DNA from: Clostridium bovifaecis | Lineage (GTDB): Bacteria; Bacillota; Clostridia; Clostridiales; Clostridiaceae | Assembly: GCA_009738435.1 (NCBI GenBank) | Contig: CP046522.1 | Location: forward strand, 2,263,249 to 2,327,248 | Length of the DNA stretch: 64,000 nt | Direction: 5' to 3' | Shown here: piece by piece, positions 1 to 9,008 of the stretch | Position numbering within the stretch: position 1 is the stretch's first letter | Layout: the number at the start of each line of letters is the position of its first letter | The notes under the pieces: generated by a model | Database searches by the model: none | Told to the model about the DNA's origin: nothing | What the model saw: the letters and a program-made list of their open reading frames with translations, nothing else | Made by a program: the position numbers and the translations under genes

Positions 1-405
1 ACACCAAACTATAGTTGAAAGTTTAGATGAAATAGTGTCTATAGCATCTGCTACAAAGTCTACATCTTCACTTATTATTTCATCTATATTATCTTCTTTT
101 ATAAAGGTCTCGTAAGCCTGTACATTACATTTCGGGTTTATTTTTAGTATTCTTTCCCTCATAACTTCTACTTTAGATTTGCTTATGGTGTCAAAGCTTG
201 CATGTATCTGTCTATTTAGATTAGTTAAGCATACAGTATCATCATCAACTATAATTAAATTACCTACTCCAGCTCTTGCTAAAGCTTCTGCCGTAAAACT
301 TCCTACTCCTCCTAAACCTAAAACTACCACTTTACTATTTTCCAATTTATTTAAACCATCCTTACCAATTAACAGCTCAGTTCTCGAAAATAAATGTTGT
401 TTCAT
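1..405 (-). CDS. tcdA: tRNA threonylcarbamoyladenosine dehydratase-like (ThiF/E1 family), C-terminus cut by window edge
   Basis: Only the N-terminal ~135 residues are inside the window. They begin MKQHLFSRTELLIGKDGLNK and contain the Rossmann nucleotide-binding loop GLGGVGS followed by EALARAGVG and a D-D-D-T-V stretch ending in NLNRQ, which is the E1-like/ThiF signature of the TcdA (CsdL/YgdL) branch. Members cyclise t6A at position 37 of tRNA with ATP. The start is the ATG at 403-405, preceded by GGGAGG at 7 nt. An ATG-led frame on the opposite strand (179-436) is a shadow. Assignment to TcdA rather than another E1-like enzyme rests on the RTELLIG N-terminus; the C-terminal half is not visible. 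Confidence 0.85.
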   Translation of the reverse strand, partial: MKQHLFSRTELLIGKDGLNKLENSKVVVLGLGGVGSFTAEALARAGVGNLIIVDDDTVCLTNLNRQIHASFDTISKSKVEVMRERILKINPKCNVQAYETFIKEDNIDEIISEDVDFVADAIDTISSKLSTIVWC

Positions 406-490
406 AGCGCCCTCCCATATCCTATTTTTCCTATAGGATATATTAAGTAATTATTCTATAAAAGTCAATATATTTTCTATTTAATTTATG

Positions 491-535
491 AAATAAATCA
501 AGCACCTTCTTTATTTGAAAGTGCTTGATTTATTT
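491..535. terminator. Bidirectional intrinsic terminator
   Basis: A perfect 15-bp inverted repeat (491-505 with 521-535), core AAATCAAGCAC/GTGCTTGATTT, with A-rich left and T-rich right flanks. It overlaps the last codons of the minus-strand nucleotidyltransferase and lies upstream of the tcdA-like gene, so it separates the two units. Confidence 0.8.
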
Positions 536-2988
536 TCTATATAACTATTTTCATTAACTAACCTCTTAATTTTTTCAACAAATTCATTGCTTACTCTTTC
601 AGCTAATTGAAGATTTTCAGATTCAGCATATATTCTGCATAAAGGTTCTTCTGCATCAGGTATAACCAATACCCAAGCATCTTTATAATTAAACTTTACC
701 CCTTCAATAAGCTCTACAGCTATTTCAGTATTTTCTTCAATTAGATTACGCATAATCCTACCCTTAATGTTCCAAGGACACATAACCTCTTGTTTTTTAT
801 TATAATATCTAGGAAGCCTTGAAATTATTTTAAATAAAGACAAGTTAGTACCTGCCATTAAGTTTAATGTAAACATAGATATTGCTATTGCATCTAGAGT
901 AAGTAAATATCCATTTATAATTTCTCTTTTTGTTAAGTTTCTTTCACTATTTATATATTCATCTAAAATACTTTTGTGAGAAGTCTTTGACCTTATAAAT
1001 TTAGCCCCATACATAGTTGCAATTTGTTTAATTGACTCCGATGAAGTGACAGGCACAACTAGTGTATTCATTTTAGAGTACTTTAACATTATAAAATACT
1101 TTAATGCTTCATAAGAATCATCTTTTATTATATTGCCTTTTTCATCTATGAAGATTGCATATTCTCCTTCATCAGAAATGTACACTCCAAAATTAGCTTT
1201 ATTCTCTATAATCTGTTTACTAAAAACAGCCAAGTCTTTTGAAGCTTCATACAACTTAATACCAACCTGTAACTCGCAACAAATACTCATTACAATAGAA
1301 CTTATCAATGGATTCCTAGTACTTAATACTATTTTATACTTTCTATCTCTAATCTCATGAATTTCTAGTTGACTTATAAGAGTTCTAATATAATATTCTA
1401 CGTTATCAGAAAACTGAGTTATATTCTTAAATGCATCTGCTTTTATTCTTCTGAAGTCTTCTCTTATAAAGCTATTCTCTATTTTTCTTTCCATAGACTT
1501 TTCTATATCTATGCCATCTTCATTCATAAATAATAAGGTAATCTTTTGTGAATTATCCTTATCTGTCACAACATGAATTGCTCCACTAACTCCAAAAAAC
1601 TTGACAGCATGCCTTGTCATAACCGTAGTCATTTTTTTCAGATCATAAACTTCTATTCCTATAGATAGTAGACCAGTGGCTAGAGAATATTTAATCATCT
1701 GTGCTGATCCATCATCACTGCAACTTATTGCCACTGTGCTGCCATACTTTAGTAAAGAGCCATAAGCAGAACCTAATTTTGATGCAAATTCAGGCGTTAT
1801 ATCAATATTTATTCCTCCGCTTATACCTCTTTTACCAAATAGGGCTTTATAAAGCTTTCCTCCCCATATAATATTGGATTTTACAACAGTACTTGTCTCT
1901 ATTACTTTATTAGGCCATATTTTAATTCCCGGTTTTACTACAGATTTTGTCTCAACTAAAGTATCATCTCCTAAAGCGGCATCTTCAAATATTGACACTC
2001 TAGACTCAAGTTGTACATTTCTACAAAGAACCGCTCCTCTTATCTCTGCATTATTTCCTATGTAGCAATTATCAAATAATATGCTCCTTTTTATGGTGGC
2101 TCCAGTAGATACAATATTATTTTTACCAAGTACAGCATACGGTCCTACCTGTGCATCTGCATATATTTTTGTATTGCTTCCTATGAATACTGGTGGAACT
2201 ATTTTTGACTTTAAACTTATTTCACAGCCTTCTCCCACCCATACTTTGTCCCTATACTTCTCTCCTTTTATTTTTATTTTAGTAAGCCCTTTAAATATAT
2301 CAGCATGACATTTGTTATACTGCTGTACATTTCCAATATCGCACCAATAATCATCGATAACATAAGCATATAATGCCTCATTATTATTAATTAGAATTGG
2401 AAACAAGTCTCCACTAAAATCAAACTTCTCGTTTTGCTTGTAGTAAGAAAAAATTTGGGGTTCTAATATATACATTCCTGTATTTACCTTATCACTAATA
2501 ACTTCGCTCCAACTTGGCTTTTCTAGAAATCCAGTAATCCTATTTTCTTTATCAGTTACAACGACTCCATACTCTAGAGGAACTTGTACTTCCTTTAACA
2601 CTAAAGTTCCTGTAGCCTTTTTCCTTTTATGATAATTGGTAACTTTAGATATATCTATATCCGTTAGTGAATCACCACTTATAACGATAAAAGTATCATC
2701 TAAAAAATTTTCTGCATTTTTTACACTTCCAGCCGTTCCCAGGGGTACATCTTCAACAAAGTATCTTATTCTAACTCCAAACCTACTTCCATCCCCAAAG
2801 TATCTTATTATTTCATCTGCTAAGTACTGAACAGTTATCCCTATATTCTCTATACCGTTGCGCTTTAGCAATTCTATTATATACTGCATAATAGGTTTAT
2901 CCATTATAGGCATCATAGACTTAGGTGTATTGCATGTTAATGGCCTCAATCTGCTTCCAAGTCCACCTGCCATAATAATTGCCTTCAT
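511..2988 (-). CDS. Sugar-phosphate nucleotidyltransferase / left-handed beta-helix / degenerate phosphomannomutase fusion
   Basis: Three-part protein of 825 residues. Residues ~1-235 are a nucleotidyltransferase with the signature MAGGLGSRLRPLT and substrate loop (SGDSLTDID), as in mannose-1-phosphate guanylyl- or glucose-1-phosphate uridylyl-transferases. Residues ~250-370 are hexapeptide-repeat beta-helix. The remainder aligns with phosphohexomutases, but the catalytic Ser loop (TASHNP in active enzymes) is replaced by VSGAIHV and the metal loop DGDGDR by SDEGEYA, so the mutase half is probably inactive. The ATG at 2988 is chosen: GGAG sits 8 nt upstream, whereas the GTG at 2997 lies inside that site. 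It lies 27 nt downstream of a glycosyltransferase gene on the same strand, suggesting a shared role in polysaccharide or glycogen-like metabolism. The sugar substrate cannot be read from sequence. Confidence 0.8.
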   Translation of the reverse strand: MKAIIMAGGLGSRLRPLTCNTPKSMMPIMDKPIMQYIIELLKRNGIENIGITVQYLADEIIRYFGDGSRFGVRIRYFVEDVPLGTAGSVKNAENFLDDTFIVISGDSLTDIDISKVTNYHKRKKATGTLVLKEVQVPLEYGVVVTDKENRITGFLEKPSWSEVISDKVNTGMYILEPQIFSYYKQNEKFDFSGDLFPILINNNEALYAYVIDDYWCDIGNVQQYNKCHADIFKGLTKIKIKGEKYRDKVWVGEGCEISLKSKIVPPVFIGSNTKIYADAQVGPYAVLGKNNIVSTGATIKRSILFDNCYIGNNAEIRGAVLCRNVQLESRVSIFEDAALGDDTLVETKSVVKPGIKIWPNKVIETSTVVKSNIIWGGKLYKALFGKRGISGGINIDITPEFASKLGSAYGSLLKYGSTVAISCSDDGSAQMIKYSLATGLLSIGIEVYDLKKMTTVMTRHAVKFFGVSGAIHVVTDKDNSQKITLLFMNEDGIDIEKSMERKIENSFIREDFRRIKADAFKNITQFSDNVEYYIRTLISQLEIHEIRDRKYKIVLSTRNPLISSIVMSICCELQVGIKLYEASKDLAVFSKQIIENKANFGVYISDEGEYAIFIDEKGNIIKDDSYEALKYFIMLKYSKMNTLVVPVTSSESIKQIATMYGAKFIRSKTSHKSILDEYINSERNLTKREIINGYLLTLDAIAISMFTLNLMAGTNLSLFKIISRLPRYYNKKQEVMCPWNIKGRIMRNLIEENTEIAVELIEGVKFNYKDAWVLVIPDAEEPLCRIYAESENLQLAERVSNEFVEKIKRLVNENSYIENKSSTFK

Positions 2989-3015
2989 GCATTTCACTCC
3001 TCTTATAACATTACT

Positions 3016-3786
3016 TTAGCCACAGCTTTCCCATTCCGTTCCTTTGGCCTCTTCTAATACTCCACTGTACATCTTGGCAGTAAGTTCACTTACTTGCTGC
3101 CAAGAATATTTCTCTTTCACCACTTTCAATCCATTTTCTACTAGTCTGCTTGATAATTGAAAGTCATTTAGTACCTCCAGCACTTTATCTTTAAGACTAT
3201 TAGTAGACCCACATAAGAATTTTAACCCATTCGTTCTATTGTGTATTATTTCTGAAAATCCTCCTACATCAGAAGCAACCACAGGACACCCTGCTGCCAT
3301 AGCTTCTAGAGCAACTACTTTCCAAGCTTCATAGGTTAAATTCCACTCTACAGAAGATATATATCTCTGCATATCAGTTTTTATCCCGCCATTCCTTCCA
3401 TATTCAGTTGCATGTATAGTACAAACAACAGGTATATTATAGGCCCATTTTAATGTTTTAGCACAGTAAGCAGAAAGCCAGTCATGGGCATGTATAATGT
3501 CTATTTTTCCCTGTGATTTTATCAACCTTATACTTTCTTCTATCATTGCGAAATTTAATTGCATTGCCCATTTTATAAAATCCTCAGTTTCAATTTTATA
3601 TGGTTCAACTCTATAAACCAAAACTCCTTCATCATTTTCTTTTATAGGGGCCGTTCCATCTTGACATGTGATTACATAAACTTCATGTCCCATTTTATGC
3701 AAACCATGTGCCAAATAGTATACGTGATTTGATAATCCTCCTACATTATTAGGAGGATATTCCCAAGACAGCATCAATATTCTCAT
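3016..3786 (-). pseudogene. GT-B glycosyltransferase (family 4) with in-frame internal deletion
   Basis: The N-terminus (MRILMLSWEYPPNNVGGLSNHV) is the glycine-rich acceptor-side fold of GT4/glycogen-synthase-like enzymes, and the C-terminus (ALEAMAAGCPVVASDVGGF) is the donor-nucleotide site. The protein is only 256 residues where the family has about 400. The text runs from NLTYEAWKV directly to VALEAMAAG near position 3315, so roughly 140 residues carrying the start of the second Rossmann domain and the first Glu of the E-x7-E motif are missing. The frame is preserved, so a shortened protein could be made, but donor binding should be lost. Start ATG has AGGAG 9 nt upstream. The gene precedes the nucleotidyltransferase fusion. 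Confidence 0.75.
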
Positions 3787-3896
3787 TTTCTTACGCTCCT
3801 TTGATCTATGTATATGTCTTCAGATTAATCTCACTTTACCTTTAATTATAGTGTATAAATATATTTTTCAACCATTTTATTCCAATCAGTAATCAA

Positions 3897-3936
3897 AATA
3901 AAGACGACTGCTTCTTTATAGCAATCGTCCTTATTT
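3897..3936 (-). terminator. Intrinsic terminator after slipin gene
   Basis: Hairpin with arms AGGACGATTGC and GCAGTCGTCTT (G-U pairs) followed on the minus strand by TTTATTTT. It follows the slipin/NfeD pair. A short open frame across it (3846-4040) has no convincing start and is not called. Confidence 0.65.
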
Positions 3937-4059
3937 TTATTGTATTTTAAATTATTTTCGTCTAAGCTTAGCAAGCTATGAAAGCGCAGCTTATTAGCTG
4001 CATTAAATTTAGGATTGCTTTCTAGATAATACGAAATCAAGAATTTCTTAAAACACTTC

Positions 4060-4995
4060 TTATTTTTTAAGCATCTCTCCTATTGCTGCTATGCTTCCAA
4101 GGGATGATAAAGTTTCATTTGGAAGTATAAGCTTATTTGCCGGTGAATTTGCCATTTCTTTAAGAGCTTCTACTTGTTTTAAAGCTATTACAGTCTCATT
4201 AGTTCCTGATTCAATTATAGCTTTATTTACTTGATTTATCGCTTCTGCTTCAGCTTTAGCTACAATTTCTATAGCCTTTGCTTTACCTTCTGCTTCAAGC
4301 AATTGAGATTCACGAAGACCTTCAGCACGTCTTATATTAGCTTCTTTTTCTGCTTCTGCTTGAAGTATTCTGGATTGTTTTTCCCCTTCGGCTCTTGCAA
4401 TTTCGCTTTGTTTTTGACCTTCTGCTTGCAATATTGCAGCTCTCTTATCTCTTTCAGCTCTCATTTGCTTTTCCATTGCTTCTTGGATTTCTGCTGGAGG
4501 AATTATATTTTTTATCTCTACAGAAAGAATTTTGATTCCATATGCATCTGTAATTTCATCAATTATCTCTAAAAGCTTAGAGTTAATTCTATCTCTTCCT
4601 GATAAAACTTCGTCTAGAGTCATATCTCCCACAATATTTCTCATATTTGTAATAGTAGAATAAACTATACCTGATTTATAATCTTCAATATTATAGACTG
4701 CATCTTTAGAATTTAGAACTTTATAGAATATGACATTGTCTATAGATATCTTTACATTATCCTTCGTGATAACACTTTGAGGCTGTATGTCTAAGATTTG
4801 CTGCTTAGTTGATATTCTTTTTCTTACAAAATCAGCAAAGGGAATTGTAAAATGCCATCCCGGCTCAAGAGTTCTGTGATACTGTCCAAATCTTTCAACG
4901 ATGTATACATAACCTGTGTTTACAATCTTAATAGATGTTATTACTGCAACTAGGACGATTACTACAAATATTATCCCTAAAATATTAAAAAACAT
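4060..4995 (-). CDS. SPFH/band-7 (slipin, QmcA-like) membrane scaffold protein
   Basis: A 311-residue stomatin-type protein. It has one N-terminal membrane segment (FFNILGIIFVVIVLVAVITS), the slipin start IVNTGYVYIVERFGQYHRTL, the band-7 domain to about residue 170 (SVEIKNIIPPAEIQEAMEKQM), then a long Ala/Glu/Lys-rich coiled coil. Such proteins form oligomeric rings in membrane microdomains. The ATG at 4995 has AAGGAAGG 10 nt upstream. An alternative ATG at 5022 overlaps the NfeD stop (ATGA), which would give 9 extra residues by translational coupling. Co-occurrence with NfeD is the usual pairing of these families. Confidence 0.9.
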   Translation of the reverse strand: MFFNILGIIFVVIVLVAVITSIKIVNTGYVYIVERFGQYHRTLEPGWHFTIPFADFVRKRISTKQQILDIQPQSVITKDNVKISIDNVIFYKVLNSKDAVYNIEDYKSGIVYSTITNMRNIVGDMTLDEVLSGRDRINSKLLEIIDEITDAYGIKILSVEIKNIIPPAEIQEAMEKQMRAERDKRAAILQAEGQKQSEIARAEGEKQSRILQAEAEKEANIRRAEGLRESQLLEAEGKAKAIEIVAKAEAEAINQVNKAIIESGTNETVIALKQVEALKEMANSPANKLILPNETLSSLGSIAAIGEMLKK

Positions 4996-5018
4996 ATATT
5001 TTACACCTTCCTTATCTA

Positions 5019-5444
5019 TCATAATTTTTTAACTAATAACTTATTTCCCTCAATACCAATAATTTTGACTTTATCTCCTTTTTGTATATACTCGCCTTCA
5101 TTCTTAACAGTCCAATATATACCTTCATACTTTATTGTAGCCTTTTGTTCTATATCCTTATCACTTATAAATTCTTGCCCAATGTAGTTTTCTTCCATGG
5201 TTGGAGTTATAGGAACAGTTTTCTTAATAGTCTTTTTAACATAAGGATAACATATGGCCATTAAAGCTGCACTTACTCCTATAAAGCTTATTAGCTGCGT
5301 TGAAAAAGGGAAGCCGAGAATTGCAAGTACCATGGATACTATTCCACCTATTGTAAACCATATAAATAGAAAGCTGCTAGTTATTATGTCTATTCCCAAA
5401 GCTACAGCAGCTATGATTATCCATAATAATAAATATCCCCCCAT
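5019..5444 (-). CDS. NfeD-family membrane protein
   Basis: 141 residues: two to three hydrophobic segments in the first ~75 residues, then the soluble NfeD C-terminal OB-fold (ENYIGQEFISDKDIEQKATIKYEGIYWTVKNEG..GDKVKIIGIEG, quoted in parts). This is the short NfeD1b class without the ClpP-like protease domain. AAGGAGG precedes the ATG. It is followed immediately by its usual slipin partner, with which it is predicted to interact in membrane domains. Confidence 0.88.
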   Translation of the reverse strand: MGGYLLLWIIIAAVALGIDIITSSFLFIWFTIGGIVSMVLAILGFPFSTQLISFIGVSAALMAICYPYVKKTIKKTVPITPTMEENYIGQEFISDKDIEQKATIKYEGIYWTVKNEGEYIQKGDKVKIIGIEGNKLLVKKL

Positions 5445-5702
5445 AATTTATAACCTCCTTTCACCAAGTGTTATGAAAAACTCCTTAAAATTATTATACA
5501 TCATCTATTTAGTATTTAGTATAATCAATAAAAATATTGTATTTTCACTGATTTCTTAAAAGCTATACTAATATAATACACTACACGCCTAAATAATAAA
5601 AGTTTATTTTTCTCATGTTATGTGTTATTTTATACTATTTATTATTGTTTTTTACACCTTTTATCTTCCTATCACTTATTCTCTTACTTTTTCATGCACA
5701 CT

Positions 5703-5970
5703 AGAAATATTTTGCGAATCAAAATATTTCTAAATCACTAATCTCTAGCCACTAATCGCTAGTAGGTCAGCGGTAAGATAATGTTGTAGATGCTAAGCCC
5801 TTATTATGTGGAGTTAGAAGAAGTTTGTAGTTAGTTTTTGCTTCATTTTGCTTTACACTGAAACATCAATTTATTCTCAACATCTAAAGCTTAACATCTA
5901 TATTTTAGTGATTAGCGATTAGAGACTAGGGACTATCATATAAGAAAATTGCATCGCATTTTTCTTATAT
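5703..5970. repeat. Hairpin-ended intergenic element, copy E1
   Basis: A 268-bp non-coding block between the divergent nfeD and nadE genes. It begins with a near-palindrome AGAAATATTTTGC-gaa-TCAAAATATTTCT and ends with ATAAGAAAATTGC-atc-GCATTTTTCTTAT. Its inverted copy E2 lies at 16410-16675 and differs at only a handful of positions by eye. The interior has TAATCGCTAGT/ACTAATCTCTAG words and no ORF. Element E3 (28518-28687) shares the terminal hairpins but not the interior. Confidence 0.85.
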
Positions 5971-6062
5971 GTTGACAGACAACTCTTCTAGGGTATAAAG
6001 TTTAATAGTGAAAATATCGTAAAAAGATTAATATATAAACTATAAGATGGAGTGTGAATTTA

Positions 6063-7976
6063 ATGAACTTTATTAGAGTTGCAGCGGCCTGCCCCGTAGT
6101 AAACATTGCAGATATAAGTTTTAATGTTGAAAATATAAAAAAGTGCATAAACACAGCTTTAAATCAAAATTCAAAATTAATAGTTTTCCCAGAATTAAGC
6201 ATAACAGCTTATACCTGTGGAGATTTATTTCTACAACAACATCTCATAGACGAGTCCATTAATGCAGTACAGGATATTTGTAACTTTTCTCTAGACAAAG
6301 ATATTTTAATAACAGTAGGTGCCCCTCTACTTCATAATTATTGTTTATATAATTGTGCCTACATAATATATAATGGTAAAGTACTTGGAATTGTTCCTAA
6401 AAATTACATACCAAATTACACTGAATTTTATGAAAAACGTTGGTTTACTGAGGGTTACGATGTAATTGGTGAATGTATAAGTCTTCCTTTTCAAAAGGAT
6501 ATACCTTTTGGAATAAACTTAATATTTTCAAGCGGAGCTTTTAAGTTTGGTTTTGAAGTTTGTGAGGACTTATGGACTGTAATACCTCCTAGCTCATATC
6601 TTGCTCTCCTTGGAGCCAATATAATAGGAAATCTTTCTGCTTCTAATGAGCTTGTAGCAAAGTCTAGCTATAGAAAGTCAATAGTGTCTTCTCAAAGTGC
6701 TAGATCTATTTCTTCTTATGTTTATTCATCTTCAGGAGTTTATGAATCCACAACAGATTTAGTATTTAGTGGACATTTGCTTATAGGTGAAAATGGCATT
6801 ATTTTAGAAGAAAATGATAGATTTCAAAGAGAAAATCAAGTAATTACTTCAATTATAGACATAGATAAATTAACTAACGAACGTATGAGAAATCTAAGTT
6901 TTAGAGATAGTGTTAGATTATGTCCATTTAAGCCAGTAGAAATCAACTTTAACTTCATGGACACACTTCCTGCAACCTTTGATAGGTTTATAGATAAACA
7001 TCCTTTTGTTCCATCTAATGAAAGAGAAAGAGAGGAACGTTCAAAAGAAATTTTTAGCATACAAGCAGCTGGCCTTGCTAAACGCTTAAATCATACTGGA
7101 ATCAGCAAAGTGGTCATCGGAATTTCCGGAGGGCTTGATTCAACTTTAGCATTACTTGTTGCTGTTAAAACTTTGGATATGCTAAAGCTTCCTAGAAAAA
7201 ATATAATAGCTATAACAATGCCAGGCTTTGGAACTACAGATAGAACCTATAACAATGCAGTGCTTTTATGTAAAGAGCTTGAAACTGACTTTAGAGAAAT
7301 AAATATAGTGGACGCTTGCCTTCAGCATTTTAAAGATATAGGCCATCCAACAGAAATTCATGATGTTACCTATGAAAACGTACAGGCAAGAGAAAGAACT
7401 CAAATTCTTATGGATTTAGCTAACAAAGAAGGGGGGCTTTTAGTTGGAACTGGTGACCTTTCTGAGCTTGCTTTAGGATGGGCAACGTATAACGGAGATC
7501 ATATGTCTATGTATTCTGTAAATTGCTCTGTTCCTAAAACACTTGTTAGATATTTAGTAAAGTACGTAGCCGACCACGAATCTACACCAGAAATTTCAGA
7601 AGCACTTAATGATATTTTAGATACTCCTGTAAGCCCCGAACTTCTTCCTAAGGATAAAAACGGAGAAATAACTCAAAAGACTGAAGATATTGTAGGACCT
7701 TATGAATTACATGACTTTTTCTTATACTATTTCATAAGACAAAATGCCACCCCTGAAAAGATTCTCTTCCTTGCAAAGGAAGCCTTTAAAGAAGATTATG
7801 ACAATATCACTATAGAGAAGTGGTTTGATAAGTTTATAAAAAGATTTTTCACTCAACAATTTAAACGTTCTGCTTTACCAGACGGTCCTAAGGTAGGAAC
7901 GATAAGCCTTTCTCCAAGAGGAGACTGGCGAATGCCATCAGACGCTAGCTACAAGCTTTGGTGTAATAACCAATAA
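6063..7976 (+). CDS. nadE: Glutamine-dependent NAD+ synthetase
   Basis: Two-domain enzyme of 637 residues. Residues ~1-290 are a nitrilase-type glutaminase (FPELSITAYTCGDLF with catalytic Glu; the K of VPKNYIPNYTEFYEKRWF; Cys in FEVCEDLW). Residues ~330-637 are the ATP-pyrophosphatase synthetase with P-loop GISGGLDSTLAL and GTGDLSELALGWATYNGDH. It amidates nicotinic acid adenine dinucleotide using glutamine ammonia. The ATG at 6063 has GGAG 10 nt upstream; a GTG at 6054 is too close to that site. It lies opposite the nadABC genes, giving de novo synthesis plus the final amidation step in one locus. Confidence 0.95.
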   Translation: MNFIRVAAACPVVNIADISFNVENIKKCINTALNQNSKLIVFPELSITAYTCGDLFLQQHLIDESINAVQDICNFSLDKDILITVGAPLLHNYCLYNCAYIIYNGKVLGIVPKNYIPNYTEFYEKRWFTEGYDVIGECISLPFQKDIPFGINLIFSSGAFKFGFEVCEDLWTVIPPSSYLALLGANIIGNLSASNELVAKSSYRKSIVSSQSARSISSYVYSSSGVYESTTDLVFSGHLLIGENGIILEENDRFQRENQVITSIIDIDKLTNERMRNLSFRDSVRLCPFKPVEINFNFMDTLPATFDRFIDKHPFVPSNEREREERSKEIFSIQAAGLAKRLNHTGISKVVIGISGGLDSTLALLVAVKTLDMLKLPRKNIIAITMPGFGTTDRTYNNAVLLCKELETDFREINIVDACLQHFKDIGHPTEIHDVTYENVQARERTQILMDLANKEGGLLVGTGDLSELALGWATYNGDHMSMYSVNCSVPKTLVRYLVKYVADHESTPEISEALNDILDTPVSPELLPKDKNGEITQKTEDIVGPYELHDFFLYYFIRQNATPEKILFLAKEAFKEDYDNITIEKWFDKFIKRFFTQQFKRSALPDGPKVGTISLSPRGDWRMPSDASYKLWCNNQ

Positions 7977-7993
7977 AATTAGTTTAGAATTAG

Positions 7994-8038
7994 AAATGCT
8001 GAATTAAGCTTGGCTTAACTCAGCATTTCGTTTATGCT
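7994..8038 (+). terminator. Terminator after nadE
   Basis: Imperfect hairpin AAATGCTGA-a-TTAAGC / GGCTTAA-c-TCAGCATTT (7994-8028) followed by a T-rich tract, 18 nt after the nadE stop. The remainder of the gap (8100-8166) carries TCCACTGCTCCACT and GCGACTAGTGATTAG words of the dispersed repeat family. Confidence 0.6.
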
Positions 8039-8171
8039 TTATTTATTGTAAATTTGCATCAAAAAACACTTATTATTGTTCAATGTTAACGGTACAATAT
8101 CAACTGTACTGTACTTTCTCCACTGCTCCACTTATAGCTAGATATTAGCGACTAGTGATTAGTAATGCCTA

Positions 8172-9008
8172 CTATTTATATCTTAAGTCCTTCATACTTA
8201 AGTCTAGTACTTTAAATGAATGTGTCAAAGCCCCTGTAGATATATAATCTACACCAGTTCTAGCAACTTCCTCTATTGTTTCTAAAGTAATGTTTCCAGA
8301 AGCTTCAGTTTCTGCTTTACCATATATTATTTTTACGGCAGCCTTAAGAGTTTCAATATCCATATTATCCAGCATTATTATATCGGCATTTGATTCCAAA
8401 GCTTCTCTAACTTGCTCAAGATTTTCAACCTCGATTTCTATTTTTCTAACAAATGAAGCATTATTTCTAACCAGCTCAATTGCTTGTTTAATCCCGCCAG
8501 CAGCGTCTATATGATTATCTTTTATAAGAATTCCATCATTTAGTCCAAATCTATGATTAGTACCTCCTCCAATTTTTACTGCATGTTTTTCAAATATTCT
8601 CATGTTAGGGGTAGTTTTTCTAGTATCTAAAAGTTTTACACTTGTTCCCTCTAGTTTTTCAACAAACCTTCTTGTAAGAGTTGCTATACCACTCATTCTT
8701 TGTAAGAAATTCAAAGCAACTCTCTCTCCACTTAACAAGGTAGCTGCGCTCCCATAAACTTCTCCGACCTTTTCTCCTTTATAAATATTATTGCCATCTT
8801 TTACATGAAACTCGGCTTCCCCATCACCAAGGATTTGAAAAACTCTTCTAAATACTTCAATACCAGATATAATACCATCTTCCTTAGCTATTAAGTCTAC
8901 AGCAGCATTTCTATTGCTGACTACTATAGCTTCAGTAGTTATATCTCCATAATATAAGTCTTCATTCAGAGCCTTTTTTATAATATTATCCGCAAGTAAC
9001 CAGTTCAT
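8172..9008 (-). CDS. nadC: Nicotinate-nucleotide pyrophosphorylase (quinolinate phosphoribosyltransferase)
   Basis: 278 residues, normal length. Shows the QPRTase N-terminal sandwich (DITTEAIV, KEDGIISGIEVFRRVF) and the barrel with GERVALNFLQRMSGIATLT, DTRKTTPNMRIFEKHAVKIGG (in parts), HRFGLNDGILIKDNH and EVENLEQ. It converts quinolinate and PRPP to nicotinate mononucleotide. The gene overlaps the end of nadB by 23 nt, consistent with translational coupling in a nadA-nadB-nadC operon. Confidence 0.95.
   Translation of the reverse strand: MNWLLADNIIKKALNEDLYYGDITTEAIVVSNRNAAVDLIAKEDGIISGIEVFRRVFQILGDGEAEFHVKDGNNIYKGEKVGEVYGSAATLLSGERVALNFLQRMSGIATLTRRFVEKLEGTSVKLLDTRKTTPNMRIFEKHAVKIGGGTNHRFGLNDGILIKDNHIDAAGGIKQAIELVRNNASFVRKIEIEVENLEQVREALESNADIIMLDNMDIETLKAAVKIIYGKAETEASGNITLETIEEVARTGVDYISTGALTHSFKVLDLSMKDLRYK

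Noticed and set aside
3846..4040. 64-codon minus-strand frame
   Set aside because: No ribosome site, spans a terminator hairpin, composition unlike a protein.
4996..5022. Upstream ATG (ATGA overlap with nfeD) as the slipin start
   Set aside because: Possible by coupling, but the internal ATG at 4995 has the better ribosome site and gives the standard N-terminus; kept as an alternative.
5740..5770. Repeated ACTAATCNCTAG words as a CRISPR array
   Set aside because: No regular repeat-spacer periodicity and no cas genes; they belong to the dispersed intergenic repeat.
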